Source: Mesorhizobium huakuii (GTDB lineage Bacteria > Pseudomonadota > Alphaproteobacteria > Rhizobiales > Rhizobiaceae). Taken from it: a DNA stretch of 64,000 nt. The position numbers were made by a program, and so were the translations under genes. The stretch's first letter is position 1; every line of letters begins with the position of its first letter. The stretch is taken from the NCBI RefSeq assembly GCF_030160235.1, contig NZ_BSNY01000047.1, positions 248,001 to 312,000 of the forward strand, read 5' to 3'. The notes beneath the pieces were generated by a model. The model did no database searches and was not told the origin of the DNA. It saw only the letters and a program-made list of their open reading frames with translations. This document shows, piece after piece, positions 7,857-16,411 of this stretch.

Positions 7857-8924
7857 ATGAAACTGAAGACAGTTTGCGCCGGACTGGCAGCGCTTGCCAT
7901 CTCCACGATCGCCATCGGCACAGCGCCGAGCCACGCCGAGGACAAGAAGCCCTACACCATCTATCTCTCGAACAATTTCGTCGGCAATGACTGGCGCCAG
8001 CAGATGGAGCGTGTCGCCACCGTATCGGTCAACAAAGGGCCGCTGAAGGGCCGCGTCGACCTCAAGATCGAGAATGTAGAGAACACCGTCCAGGCGCAGA
8101 TCAACTCGCTGAACAACATCATCCGCCAGAAGCCCGACGCCATCCTCGTCGATGCCGGTTCGGATTCGGCGCTCAACCAGACCATCAAGAAGGCCTGCGA
8201 CGCAGGCATCGTCGTCATCTCCTTCGACCAGGTGGTGACCGAACCCTGCGCCTATGCCGTCGCTTCCGACTGGGATCGCATCCCCTCCGTCATGGCCGAG
8301 TGGATGGCCACGCAGCTCGGCGGCAAGGGCAATATCATCCTCGACCGCGGCCTTGCCGGCGCGCCGATCTCGGCGCAGCTGCAGGGGGGCTATGAGAAGG
8401 TGCTGGCCAAATATCCCGACATCAAGGTCGTCGGTTATTACAACGGCAACTATGCGCTTGGACCGGAACAGTCTGGTGTCGCGGCGCTGCTTGCCGCCAA
8501 TCCGAAGATCGACGGCATCATGACGCAAGGGTATGGCTCGGGCGCCATCCAGGCGCTGAAGGATGCCGGCCGGCCGATCGTTCCGGTCGTCGGCTTCTCC
8601 TACAATGTCGCCGCCGTCACCTGCGCGCAGACGCAGGGCGCCAAGTGCATCCTGGGCTCCAATCCGGCCTATCTCTCCTCCGAAGCGATCAAGCTGGCCG
8701 TCGACATTCTCGACACCGGCAAGAAGCCGGCCGAGCGTTCCGTCTCGGTCAAGGGTGATTTCGTCACCACCGATCCCTTCGAGTCCAAGCTCTATCCGGG
8801 CACCAAGATGATCAAGATCGCGATTGGCGAAAATGCCTTCCCGGACCAGGCGCCCGGCCTGACGCTGCCGATCACGCCCGACTGGGTCGAGATCACCGCT
8901 GCGGAAGCCGCCGGGGCGAAGTAA
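7857..8924 (+). CDS. Ribose-type sugar ABC transporter substrate-binding protein, copy 2
   Basis: This 355-residue exported binding protein is a paralogue of the preceding gene along its whole length; both share KKPYTIYLSNNFVGNDWRQQM, GLAGAPISAQLQGG and TPDWVEIT near the end. The signal peptide ends near SHAED. Differences cluster in the second lobe (for example GFSYNVAAVTCAQTQGAKC against GSPFNLTTTTCVQTQGAQC), so ligand preference may have shifted. A strong promoter with a palindromic operator at 7755-7784 precedes it, so the two copies can be expressed differently. The ATPase and permease genes follow on the same strand. Confidence 0.9.
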   Translation: MKLKTVCAGLAALAISTIAIGTAPSHAEDKKPYTIYLSNNFVGNDWRQQMERVATVSVNKGPLKGRVDLKIENVENTVQAQINSLNNIIRQKPDAILVDAGSDSALNQTIKKACDAGIVVISFDQVVTEPCAYAVASDWDRIPSVMAEWMATQLGGKGNIILDRGLAGAPISAQLQGGYEKVLAKYPDIKVVGYYNGNYALGPEQSGVAALLAANPKIDGIMTQGYGSGAIQALKDAGRPIVPVVGFSYNVAAVTCAQTQGAKCILGSNPAYLSSEAIKLAVDILDTGKKPAERSVSVKGDFVTTDPFESKLYPGTKMIKIAIGENAFPDQAPGLTLPITPDWVEITAAEAAGAK

Positions 8925-8991
8925 CATCCGTGACCACGACCCTGTCTCCCGGCATCGCAAGATGTCGGGAGAGCTTTTCGAAGGCGCATGC

Positions 8992-10494
8992 ATGGACCTT
9001 GTCACTGTCAACGGCCTGTCCAAACGCTATGGCGGCATCGTCGCGCTGAGCGAGGCGACATTCGGCGCCCGTGCTGGCGAGGTGCATGCCTTGCTTGGCG
9101 AGAACGGTGCGGGCAAGAGCACCTTCATCCAGATACTGTCGGGCGCCGTGCAGCATGATGGCGGCTCGATCCTGGTCGACGGCAGGGATTATCGCCCGGC
9201 CAATCCGGATGCCGCGCAGGCACGCGGCATTGCCGCCGTCTTCCAGGAACTGTCGCTGATCCCCGATCTCAGCGTCGAGCAGAACATCTGGTTTCGCCAT
9301 GAGCCGCGTACGCTGTTGCGCACCGTCAATCGCAAGGAGATGCGCCGCAAGACGCTGGCGCTGCTGGAAAAATACAACTTCCCGGCGCTGCGCCCCGACC
9401 AGGAGCTGCGGCGGCTGACGCTGGCCGAACGGCAGATCGTCGAGATTGCCAAGGGCCTCGCCAAAGACACGCGCATCCTGATCCTCGACGAGGCGACCTC
9501 GGCCCTGCCAGCGCGGGAAGCTGAATGGCTGCTCAAGCTCACCCGGCAGCTCGCCGCCGAAGGCCGGCTGGTCATTTTCATCTCGCACCGTATGGCCGAG
9601 GTGCGCGCCATCGCCGACCGGTTGACCATCTTCCGCAATGGCAGCACCGTTGCCGCGCATGAGGCCAATGCGGTGTCCGACAATGAGATCGTTACCCAGA
9701 TGATCGGCCGGCATCTCGACCGACTCTATCCCGAGCGCGTGGCCACCGCGACCGATAGCATCGCACTGAGCGTCAAGGGGGTTTCGAGCGGCAGCCGGCT
9801 TTCCGGCGTCGATTTTGCGTTGCGTGAGGGCGAGGTGCTCGGCGTCGGCGGCCTGCAAGGCCATGGCCAGCGCGAGCTGTTCCAGGCTCTGTTCGGCGCC
9901 ACCAGAGCGAGCGGCACGATCGAACTGTGGGGCAAGCCGGTCTCGATAGGCAATCCGCGCCAGGCGCTGACCGGTAAGGACGGCATCGCGCTGGTGCCGG
10001 AAGACCGGCGCGGGCAGGGCCTGCTTTTGACCAAGAGCGTGCGCGAGAACCTCACTTTGTCGGTCATCAAGCGCTTTACCGAAAACGGCTTGCTCAGCCG
10101 GCAAAAGGAAGCGGCGCTCGTCAAGGAGATGGTCGATTTCCTGCGCATCAAGGCCGGCACGCCGGAACAGCTTGCCGGCACCCTCTCCGGCGGCAACCAG
10201 CAGAAAGTGATCTTTGGCAAGATGCTTTTGACGCAGGCACGCGTGCTGTTGCTCTACGATCCGACGCGCGGCGTCGATGTCGGCACCAAGGGCGAGATTT
10301 TTCAGCTCATGCGCGACCTGGCGTCCAAGGGCTATGCGATCCTGTTCCATTCCAGCGACATGCCCGAACTCGTCCATGTCGCCGATCGTGTGCTGGTGAT
10401 GCGCAACGGCCGCATTGCCGCGACGCTGGAAGGAGATCACATTTCGGAGGAGGAAATCCTGCGCGCCGCCATGCTTGAAACCAAGGCGGCTTGA
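8992..10494 (+). CDS. Sugar ABC transporter ATP-binding protein (RbsA type, two NBDs)
   Basis: This ATPase of 500 residues has two nucleotide-binding domains in one chain, the normal size for ribose, xylose or galactose-class importers. The first domain has Walker A GENGAGKST (near residue 37) and Walker B ILILDEATSAL. The second has the degenerate GGLQGHGQRE loop and the signature LSGGNQQKVIFGKML followed by LLLYDPTRGVDVG, as usual for this family. The ATG at 8992 is preferred over 8962 because GAAGG lies 7 bases before it and the protein then begins at the conserved strand. It energises the permeases encoded next. Confidence 0.92.
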   Translation: MDLVTVNGLSKRYGGIVALSEATFGARAGEVHALLGENGAGKSTFIQILSGAVQHDGGSILVDGRDYRPANPDAAQARGIAAVFQELSLIPDLSVEQNIWFRHEPRTLLRTVNRKEMRRKTLALLEKYNFPALRPDQELRRLTLAERQIVEIAKGLAKDTRILILDEATSALPAREAEWLLKLTRQLAAEGRLVIFISHRMAEVRAIADRLTIFRNGSTVAAHEANAVSDNEIVTQMIGRHLDRLYPERVATATDSIALSVKGVSSGSRLSGVDFALREGEVLGVGGLQGHGQRELFQALFGATRASGTIELWGKPVSIGNPRQALTGKDGIALVPEDRRGQGLLLTKSVRENLTLSVIKRFTENGLLSRQKEAALVKEMVDFLRIKAGTPEQLAGTLSGGNQQKVIFGKMLLTQARVLLLYDPTRGVDVGTKGEIFQLMRDLASKGYAILFHSSDMPELVHVADRVLVMRNGRIAATLEGDHISEEEILRAAMLETKAA

Positions 10495-10497
10495 GGC

Positions 10498-11526
10498 ATG
10501 GTGATGTCCGTGGAGCACACTGTGGGGATGGCGCAACGGCCGGCCGAGACGAAGCCTACCAAGCCGGCCATCGACTGGCGCGGCCGCTTGCTCGACCGCG
10601 CCCCGTTCCTGGTCGCCTGCCTGATGCTGGCCTTGATCATCGGCATCTATGGCAGCCTGCAGTCCGGCGTCTTCTCGCTGGACGAGCTCAACCTCGACAC
10701 GGCGGCGGCGATGACGCTGATGTTGGCGGCGACCGGGCAGACCATCGTGCTGCTGCGCGGCGGCATCGACCTGTCGATCGGCGGCATGATCAGCCTCGGC
10801 ACGGTGATCGCCGCGACGCGCTTCACCGATGATCCGTCGACCACCGCACTTTGGGCGCTGATCATCCTGGCGCTCGGCTTCCTGATCGGCGCGCTCAACG
10901 GCCTGCTGATCTCGCTGCTCAAGCTGCAGCCCTTCCTTGTCACGCTCGCCACCTGGTCGATCCTCAACGGCGTCGCCATGATCATCCTGCCTACCGATGG
11001 CGGCAGCATTCCCTCATGGTGGGTCGGCTTCGCTTCCGCGCAGTTCATTGGCCTGGCCAGCCCGGTCTGGATGCTGCTGGCGCTGCTGATGTTCTGGGGG
11101 TGGTTCCGCGCCACCCGGGCGGGCATCGCCATCCAGGCGACCGGCTCCAACGAAAAGTCGGCCTTCCTCTCCGGTGTCTCGATCACCAGGGTCAACCTCG
11201 TCACCTATGGCCTGTCCGGCCTGTTCGCGGCCGGCGCGGCGCTGTTCCTGGTGACGCAGACCGGCGCCGGCTCGCCCACCATCGGCAAGGACTATATCCT
11301 GCCGTCGGTGGCCGCGGCGGTCATCGGCGGCGTCAGCCTGTTCGGCGGCCGCGGTCATCTCGCCGGCACGCTGATCGGCGCCTTCGTGCTGACCCTGATC
11401 GGCAATCTGGTCTTCGTCCTGCATGTGTCGAGCTATTGGCAGCCGGTCGCCTCCGGCGTCATCCTGCTGCTTTCGGTGCTGGCCAGTTCCGTCGCCGAGA
11501 AGGCCGCAAGGAACCGGGTCCAATGA
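10498..11526 (+). CDS. Sugar ABC transporter permease 1 (BPD_transp_2 / RbsC type)
   Basis: This inner-membrane permease of 342 residues has about eight to ten hydrophobic segments. The family hallmark LRGGIDLSIGGMISLG lies about 80-100 residues in. The cytoplasmic loop with ATRAGIAIQATGSNEKSAFLSGV contacts the ATPase, and AAAVIGGVSLFGGRGHLAGTLIGA is the conserved C-terminal signature. The gene starts three bases after the ATPase stop codon, and its own stop overlaps the start of the second permease. Two different permeases would form a heterodimeric channel. Confidence 0.92.
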   Translation: MVMSVEHTVGMAQRPAETKPTKPAIDWRGRLLDRAPFLVACLMLALIIGIYGSLQSGVFSLDELNLDTAAAMTLMLAATGQTIVLLRGGIDLSIGGMISLGTVIAATRFTDDPSTTALWALIILALGFLIGALNGLLISLLKLQPFLVTLATWSILNGVAMIILPTDGGSIPSWWVGFASAQFIGLASPVWMLLALLMFWGWFRATRAGIAIQATGSNEKSAFLSGVSITRVNLVTYGLSGLFAAGAALFLVTQTGAGSPTIGKDYILPSVAAAVIGGVSLFGGRGHLAGTLIGAFVLTLIGNLVFVLHVSSYWQPVASGVILLLSVLASSVAEKAARNRVQ

Positions 11527-12491
11527 GTGCCTTCCTCGCCCGCAACCGCCTGATCGTGCTCGCTTATGCCGGCATGGTGGTGCTGCTTCTGGTCACGGCG
11601 CTGTTCTCGCCGGGTTTCCTGTCGGTCTCCAACATGCGCTCCACCGTCGTGCTCGCCGCCTTCGTCGGCATCGTTGCGCTCGGCCAGACCTTCGTCATCA
11701 TCGGCGGCGGCATCGACCTGTCGGTGCCCTGGGTGCTGAATTCGGCGGCCATCATCATGGCGCTGCTGTGCGGCGGCCAGGACCTGCCGCTGGTCTGGGT
11801 CATGCCGTTGTTGCTCGCCGGCGGCGCCTTCATCGGGCTGGTCAACGGCATCGGTGTCGCCCGGTTCGGCGTGCCGCCGATCATCATGACACTGGCCACC
11901 AACGTCATCCTGCAAGGGCTGATCCTGGTGCTGACCGGCGGCTCGCCCACACCCTCGGCGCCGGCCCTGATCCAGTTCCTCTCAGTCGGGCGCATCGGCG
12001 GCTTTCCGGTCATCGCGCTGATCTGGCTGGCGTTGACGCTGGTGGCGACGTTGCTGCTCTCCAAGGCGGCGTTCGGCCGCCATCTCTATGCGCTCGGCAC
12101 CAGCGCCACGGTCGCCGAATTCTCCGGCGTGCCGACGGCGCGCACCACCGTACTCACCTATGTCATCTCAGGCCTCACCGCCGCTTTCGCCGGCATGCTT
12201 TTGACCGGCTATTCCGGCCAGGCCTATCTCGGCATGGGCGACGCCTACCTGTTCACCTCGATCGCGGCGGTGGCCATCGGCGGCGCTTCGATCCTCGGCG
12301 GCAGCGGCCATTATCTCGGCACCGTCGCCGGCGCCATGGTGCTCACCATTCTCACCGGTCTTTTGCCGGCGCTGAACCTGTCGAGCGGTGCGCTGCTCAT
12401 CGTCTATGGCGCGGTCATCCTGCTTACCGTGTCGGTCGGCAGCGAGACCTTCGCCGGCCTCGGCGGCAGGCTGCGGAGAAAAGAGGGCTGA
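11523..12491 (+). CDS. Sugar ABC transporter permease 2 (BPD_transp_2 / RbsC type)
   Basis: This second permease has 322 residues and the same family signatures: IIGGGIDLSVPWVLN near residue 60 and AVAIGGASILGGSGHYLGT near the C-terminus. The start ATG at 11523 overlaps the preceding stop (ATGA), which shows translational coupling. It is clearly diverged from permease 1, so the importer probably uses one copy of each. The lactonase gene follows after two bases. Confidence 0.92.
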   Translation: MSAFLARNRLIVLAYAGMVVLLLVTALFSPGFLSVSNMRSTVVLAAFVGIVALGQTFVIIGGGIDLSVPWVLNSAAIIMALLCGGQDLPLVWVMPLLLAGGAFIGLVNGIGVARFGVPPIIMTLATNVILQGLILVLTGGSPTPSAPALIQFLSVGRIGGFPVIALIWLALTLVATLLLSKAAFGRHLYALGTSATVAEFSGVPTARTTVLTYVISGLTAAFAGMLLTGYSGQAYLGMGDAYLFTSIAAVAIGGASILGGSGHYLGTVAGAMVLTILTGLLPALNLSSGALLIVYGAVILLTVSVGSETFAGLGGRLRRKEG

Positions 12492-12493
12492 CC

Positions 12494-13375
12494 ATGGTCA
12501 AGATCACTTGCGTCGTCGATGCCCGGGCCGAACTCGGCGAAGGTACGCTCTGGGACCCCAAGGCCGGCGTGCTCTGGTGGATCGACATCTGGAAGAAGCT
12601 GATCCACCGCTACGATCCGTTGAGCGGCAAGGACGAGACCTTCGAGACACCGGAATATCTCGGCTGCCTCGGCCTGCGCGAAAAGGGCGGTCTGGTGCTG
12701 ACCATGACCAATGGCTTTCATTTCTTCGACCCGGCGACCGGCAGGTTCGAGACGATCGTCGATCCGGAAGCGCATATGCCGAAAACCCGCTTCAACGACG
12801 GCAAGCCGGACCGCCAGGGTCGCTTCTGGTCGGGCTCGATGTTCGAGGTGCCGGGCGAGCCGATCGAATTCATCGGCGCGCTTTACCGGCTCGATCCGGA
12901 TCTTTCGGTGCACAAGATGATCGATGGCATCGGTTGTTCCAACGGCCTCGCCTGGAGTCCGGATTCGAAGACCATGTATTTCTCCGACAGCCATGCCGGC
13001 GCGGTGTGGGCCTATGACTTCGATGCCGCCACCGGCGACATCGAGAATCGCCGCACCTTCATCGACATGACGGCGACCGGCGGCGTCGCCGACGGCGCCA
13101 CCGTCGATGCCGAGGGCTGCTACTGGGTGACCATCCCGGTGACCGGCAAGGTCTGCCGATATGATCCTGATGGCGAATTGATGCAGACCGTGGTTCTGCC
13201 GACCGACCTCCCGACCTGCTGCGAATTCGGCGGCAAGGACCTCGACATCCTCTATGTCACCTCGGCCGTGCTGAAGCGCCCGGCCAGCCACTTCGTCCGC
13301 CAGAAGAATCCGGGCGGATTGTTCGCGCTCGATGTCGGCGTCAAGGGCCTGACGCTGCCTGCGTTCAAGGGATAG
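12494..13375 (+). CDS. SMP-30/gluconolactonase-family lactonase
   Basis: This six-bladed beta-propeller protein has 293 residues. It hydrolyses a sugar lactone to the open acid, using a divalent metal. The expected metal and active-site positions are visible: Glu in AELGEGTLWDP near residue 15, Asn in GCSNGLAWSPDS, and Asp in GGVADGATVDAEG. It is the last gene of the transporter operon. With the enolase-type dehydratase upstream it supports a route sugar, lactone, acid, 2-keto-3-deoxy acid (inference); a sugar 1-dehydrogenase is missing from the window. There is no signal peptide, so it is cytoplasmic. Confidence 0.9.
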   Translation: MVKITCVVDARAELGEGTLWDPKAGVLWWIDIWKKLIHRYDPLSGKDETFETPEYLGCLGLREKGGLVLTMTNGFHFFDPATGRFETIVDPEAHMPKTRFNDGKPDRQGRFWSGSMFEVPGEPIEFIGALYRLDPDLSVHKMIDGIGCSNGLAWSPDSKTMYFSDSHAGAVWAYDFDAATGDIENRRTFIDMTATGGVADGATVDAEGCYWVTIPVTGKVCRYDPDGELMQTVVLPTDLPTCCEFGGKDLDILYVTSAVLKRPASHFVRQKNPGGLFALDVGVKGLTLPAFKG

Positions 13376-13441
13376 CTAGGTCGCTCGGGCATCATTTCGC
13401 TGTCGAAACGGTGTCCGAGGCAGCGAGGCGTGCGGGCCGTC

Positions 13442-13657
13442 TTATCGTTTGGTCGCGCGTGCGGCGCGGCGAACGCTTTGCAGCAGGATGGCGAGACAGC
13501 CGACCAGAAGCAGCGCGCCGCCGAGCAGTGGCGGCACGGACAGCAGCTTCACCGCCGCCGCGATGGCGGCCACCAGCACCAGCGCCAGCAGCGCCAGATT
13601 GCCGTCATCGACGAACATGCCGAGGAATTCCCTGGCGATAAGACGGATGACACTCAC
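13442..13657 (-). CDS. Small two-helix membrane protein
   Basis: This predicted inner-membrane protein of 71 residues has two hydrophobic segments (about 21-40 and 42-60) and a basic C-terminus (RRAARATKR). I do not recognise a named family. Its start overlaps the stop of the larger membrane protein upstream by four bases, so the two are translationally coupled and probably work together. No function can be assigned. Confidence 0.65.
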   Translation of the reverse strand: MSVIRLIAREFLGMFVDDGNLALLALVLVAAIAAAVKLLSVPPLLGGALLLVGCLAILLQSVRRAARATKR

Positions 13658-14409
13658 CGGGCGAGCCCTCCAGCCGATACGGGATAGGTGCCGCGCAGCC
13701 AGCGCACCATGGCAAAGGACGCCAGCGCGACGATGGCGAAGATGGCGAGCAGAGCGAGATCGGCGCCCGGCCAGTCGGCGCCGATGCCTTCGCCGGTCCA
13801 GAAGATGCCGAAGCTGGTCAGCATCAGCCCGACCACGAATTTCAGCGCATTCTCCGGCACGCGCGCCAGCGGCCGGTGCACCGCCAGGCCGACAAGCATC
13901 ACCAGGACGAAGGCCGCCAGCGCGCCCAGGCTGGCGTAGAGTGTCTGGCCGTGCGCCGCGCCGACGGCAATGACGATGAACACCACCTCGACGCCTTCGA
14001 GCAGCACCGCCTTGAACGAGGCCAGGCCGGCGAGGTAGTCGGCGCGACGGTCATTGGCCTGCTGGCGCAAGGTGGCGGTCTCCTCGGAGAAGGCCGCCGC
14101 CTCGTCATGCAGCGCGATGACGCCGACGCTGCGCAGGATGGCCTTTCGCAGCCAGCGCATGCCGAACAGGATCAGCAGCACGCCGACGACGAATTGCAGC
14201 GTGGTGATCGGCACGAGCGCCAGCAGCGGTCCGAACGTCAGCACCAGCGCCGCCAGCAACGCCAGCGCCAGGGCGGCGCCCGTCAGCGCCGGGCGCCAGC
14301 TGCGCGTCACGCCGACCGCAAGCACGATGGTGAAGGCTTCGACGACCTCGACGAAGGAGGCGAGAAATGCCGCCGTGACCGTCGAGAGGATGGGCGTCAG
14401 TGTCTGCAT
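13654..14409 (-). CDS. Polytopic membrane protein of COG4280 / TMEM165-like type
   Basis: This membrane protein of 251 residues has six or seven hydrophobic segments arranged as two similar halves. Each half carries an acidic motif: FVEVVEAFTIVLAVG near residue 20 and LLEGVEVVFIVIAVG near residue 138. This E-x-V-E signature in duplicated helices recalls the UPF0016/TMEM165 and FTR1-like cation transport families, so metal-ion transport is possible (inference). The ATG at 14409 is chosen; an upstream extension would add an unlike, polar segment. It is coupled to the small membrane protein downstream. Confidence 0.75.
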   Translation of the reverse strand: MQTLTPILSTVTAAFLASFVEVVEAFTIVLAVGVTRSWRPALTGAALALALLAALVLTFGPLLALVPITTLQFVVGVLLILFGMRWLRKAILRSVGVIALHDEAAAFSEETATLRQQANDRRADYLAGLASFKAVLLEGVEVVFIVIAVGAAHGQTLYASLGALAAFVLVMLVGLAVHRPLARVPENALKFVVGLMLTSFGIFWTGEGIGADWPGADLALLAIFAIVALASFAMVRWLRGTYPVSAGGLAR

Positions 14410-14595
14410 CGAGGCTTCCTGTCTCGTCCCGCCTGAAGCTTCCGGTTGGAGGCCCCGGGAACGGAGGGCGGAATCGTATGGACCGTTCGCGACACATAGC
14501 GCTCCGGAAGCAGCGGGAAAGCAAGTGAGCGCCGATGGGCGGCACTTCGGGCCAATCGAGCCGCGCACGCTGCGGCTGCCGGACACACGCCTGGA

Positions 14596-15225
14596 TCAGA
14601 TCAGGCCTGACATGTCGGAGAAGGCCATTGCCTTGCGCAGCAGCTCGGCGAAGCGTTCGCCGGCCACTTCGCGCGGACCGCTATTGTCGATCGTGGTGAC
14701 GCCAGGGCCGGTCAGGGTGATGTTGGCGCTGCGCGCCAGCCGCGCCAGCACTTCGCCGCGCGACTCGCGGCCGCGCATCGCCAGCCGCCCGGCCAGCACG
14801 TCGGGCGAAGCGGTGATCTCGACAATGGCCAGATTGGCATAGCGCTCGCGCAAGGTGGGTATGATCGCACGCGAAACGTTCGCCACCGCGACATGGCCAT
14901 TGGCGACCGACCAGTCGACATCGGCAGGCAGGCCATAGCGCAAGCCATGCGCTTCCCAGGAGATGGCGAAGGCGCCGTCGGCCTCGGCCTCGACGAAAGC
15001 GGCATCGGCCAGCGTGTCGTGATCCTCGCTCGCCGCATCGCTCGGCCGGGTGATGACGCGCCGGACGAAATCCAGCCGGGTCTCATCGGCGAAGAGGGTG
15101 CGGGCGTAGCCGATCACCGTGTCCTTGCCGGCGCCGCTAGGCCCCACGACGGCGACAAAGACGCCATGACGGACAGGGAACGTTTCAGCGGACAATTCAC
15201 GCTCGATCAAGGCCGACACCATCAT
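14596..15225 (-). CDS. phnN: Ribose 1,5-bisphosphate phosphokinase PhnN
   Basis: This kinase of 209 residues makes PRPP from ribose 1,5-bisphosphate, the last step that returns C-P lyase products to central metabolism. The P-loop GPSGAGKDT lies near residues 29-37. The guanylate-kinase-like core includes RRVITRPSDAASEDH and a substrate-facing LRYGLPADVDW. The start overlaps the end of phnM by four bases. Other phn genes (phnGHIJKL) are not in this window. Confidence 0.9.
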   Translation of the reverse strand: MMVSALIERELSAETFPVRHGVFVAVVGPSGAGKDTVIGYARTLFADETRLDFVRRVITRPSDAASEDHDTLADAAFVEAEADGAFAISWEAHGLRYGLPADVDWSVANGHVAVANVSRAIIPTLRERYANLAIVEITASPDVLAGRLAMRGRESRGEVLARLARSANITLTGPGVTTIDNSGPREVAGERFAELLRKAMAFSDMSGLI

Positions 15226-16376
15226 GCGACCCGGCGCCCTTGCCGCCAGACGGTGCGCACCACCGGAACATGGTCATCGACACGCACGCGCACCAGGTCG
15301 GCGCGGCGGCCCTGTTCGATGATGCCACGATCGGTCAGGCCAATGGCCTCGGCCGGGTTCTTCGACACCATGGCGACCGCCTGCGGCAGCGAAATGCCTT
15401 CGACCATGTCGCCGAGGAAGAAGGCCGATTGGATCAGGCTGAAGGGAATATAATCCGATGACAAGATGTCGAGCAGGCCGTCGCTGGCCAGCGTGCGCGC
15501 CGAGACATTGCCCGAATGCGAGGCGCCGCGCATGACGTTGGGCGCACCCATCAGAACGCCCAGGCCCGCCGCCTTCGAAGCGCGCGCTGCTTCCTCGGTG
15601 GTCGGGAACTCGGCAACGCGCACGCCTTGCTCTATCGCCTCGTCGACATGGCCGGACGTGGCGTCGTCATGGCTGGCGAGCACGATGCCGCGCTCGTTGC
15701 AGGCAGCGGCGATCACCGCGCGGTTCGGCGCCGAATAGCGCGCCGATTCCGCCATCCGCTTCTCGCAGAACAGTTTGAAGTCGCGGTCGGTCAGCTTCAG
15801 CTTGCGCTGGTAGTAGTAGGCATAGGTTTCGAGATTGACGAACTGACGCTGGCCGGGCGCATGGTCCATCAGCGAGGCCAGCTTGACCCGGTCGTCCTGG
15901 TCGAAGTCGGCGAAGGCCTGCAGGCAATCCGGCGCCGAAACCTCGCAGCGCAGATGCAGGAAATGATCGGCTCGCAGGCGATCCTGCTCGACGCTGTCCT
16001 CGATCGCGTCGGCCAGCTTGCGAATATCGGCCAAGGTGAGATCGGCGTCCTCGTCCATCCCGACGCGCAAGGCGTCGAGCACGGTGGTGATGCCGGCTGT
16101 CGCCACCTGCGCGTCATGCGCGAGCACTGCTGCGATCGGGTTCCAACGCACCTTCGGCCGTGGCGCGTAATGGCCCTCGAGATGGTCGGTGTGCAGTTCG
16201 ACCAACCCGGGAATGACATAGTCGCCGCCCATGTCCTCGCCGGCCATGTTCCCGCTGGCGTGGCTGCCGCCGGCATCGATGCCGGCGATAAGGCCGTCAC
16301 GCATCACCAGCGACCCCTCGACGATTTCGTCGGCAAGCACGATGCGGGCGTTGGAAAGAACGGTCTCGGCGGTCAT
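15222..16376 (-). CDS. phnM: Alpha-D-ribose 1-methylphosphonate 5-triphosphate diphosphatase PhnM
   Basis: This amidohydrolase-superfamily protein of 384 residues removes pyrophosphate from the ribose 1-phosphonate 5-triphosphate intermediate. Metal-binding motifs are visible: VIPGLVELHTDHLEGH near residue 55, CEKRMAE and the later ASHDDATSGHVDEA, and the closing SSDYIPFSL. Length and order match the family. It sits between the 2H-phosphoesterase-like gene and phnN, a grouping seen in rhizobial phosphonate clusters. Confidence 0.92.
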   Translation of the reverse strand: MTAETVLSNARIVLADEIVEGSLVMRDGLIAGIDAGGSHASGNMAGEDMGGDYVIPGLVELHTDHLEGHYAPRPKVRWNPIAAVLAHDAQVATAGITTVLDALRVGMDEDADLTLADIRKLADAIEDSVEQDRLRADHFLHLRCEVSAPDCLQAFADFDQDDRVKLASLMDHAPGQRQFVNLETYAYYYQRKLKLTDRDFKLFCEKRMAESARYSAPNRAVIAAACNERGIVLASHDDATSGHVDEAIEQGVRVAEFPTTEEAARASKAAGLGVLMGAPNVMRGASHSGNVSARTLASDGLLDILSSDYIPFSLIQSAFFLGDMVEGISLPQAVAMVSKNPAEAIGLTDRGIIEQGRRADLVRVRVDDHVPVVRTVWRQGRRVA

Positions 16377-16411
16377 TTCGGGCAGTCCTTTGATTCTTCG
16401 AGCAGGGTTGT

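Noticed and set aside
7785-9023. Open frame of 412 codons opposite the second binding protein
   Set aside because: It overlaps a clear exported binding-protein gene and its translation has no motif.
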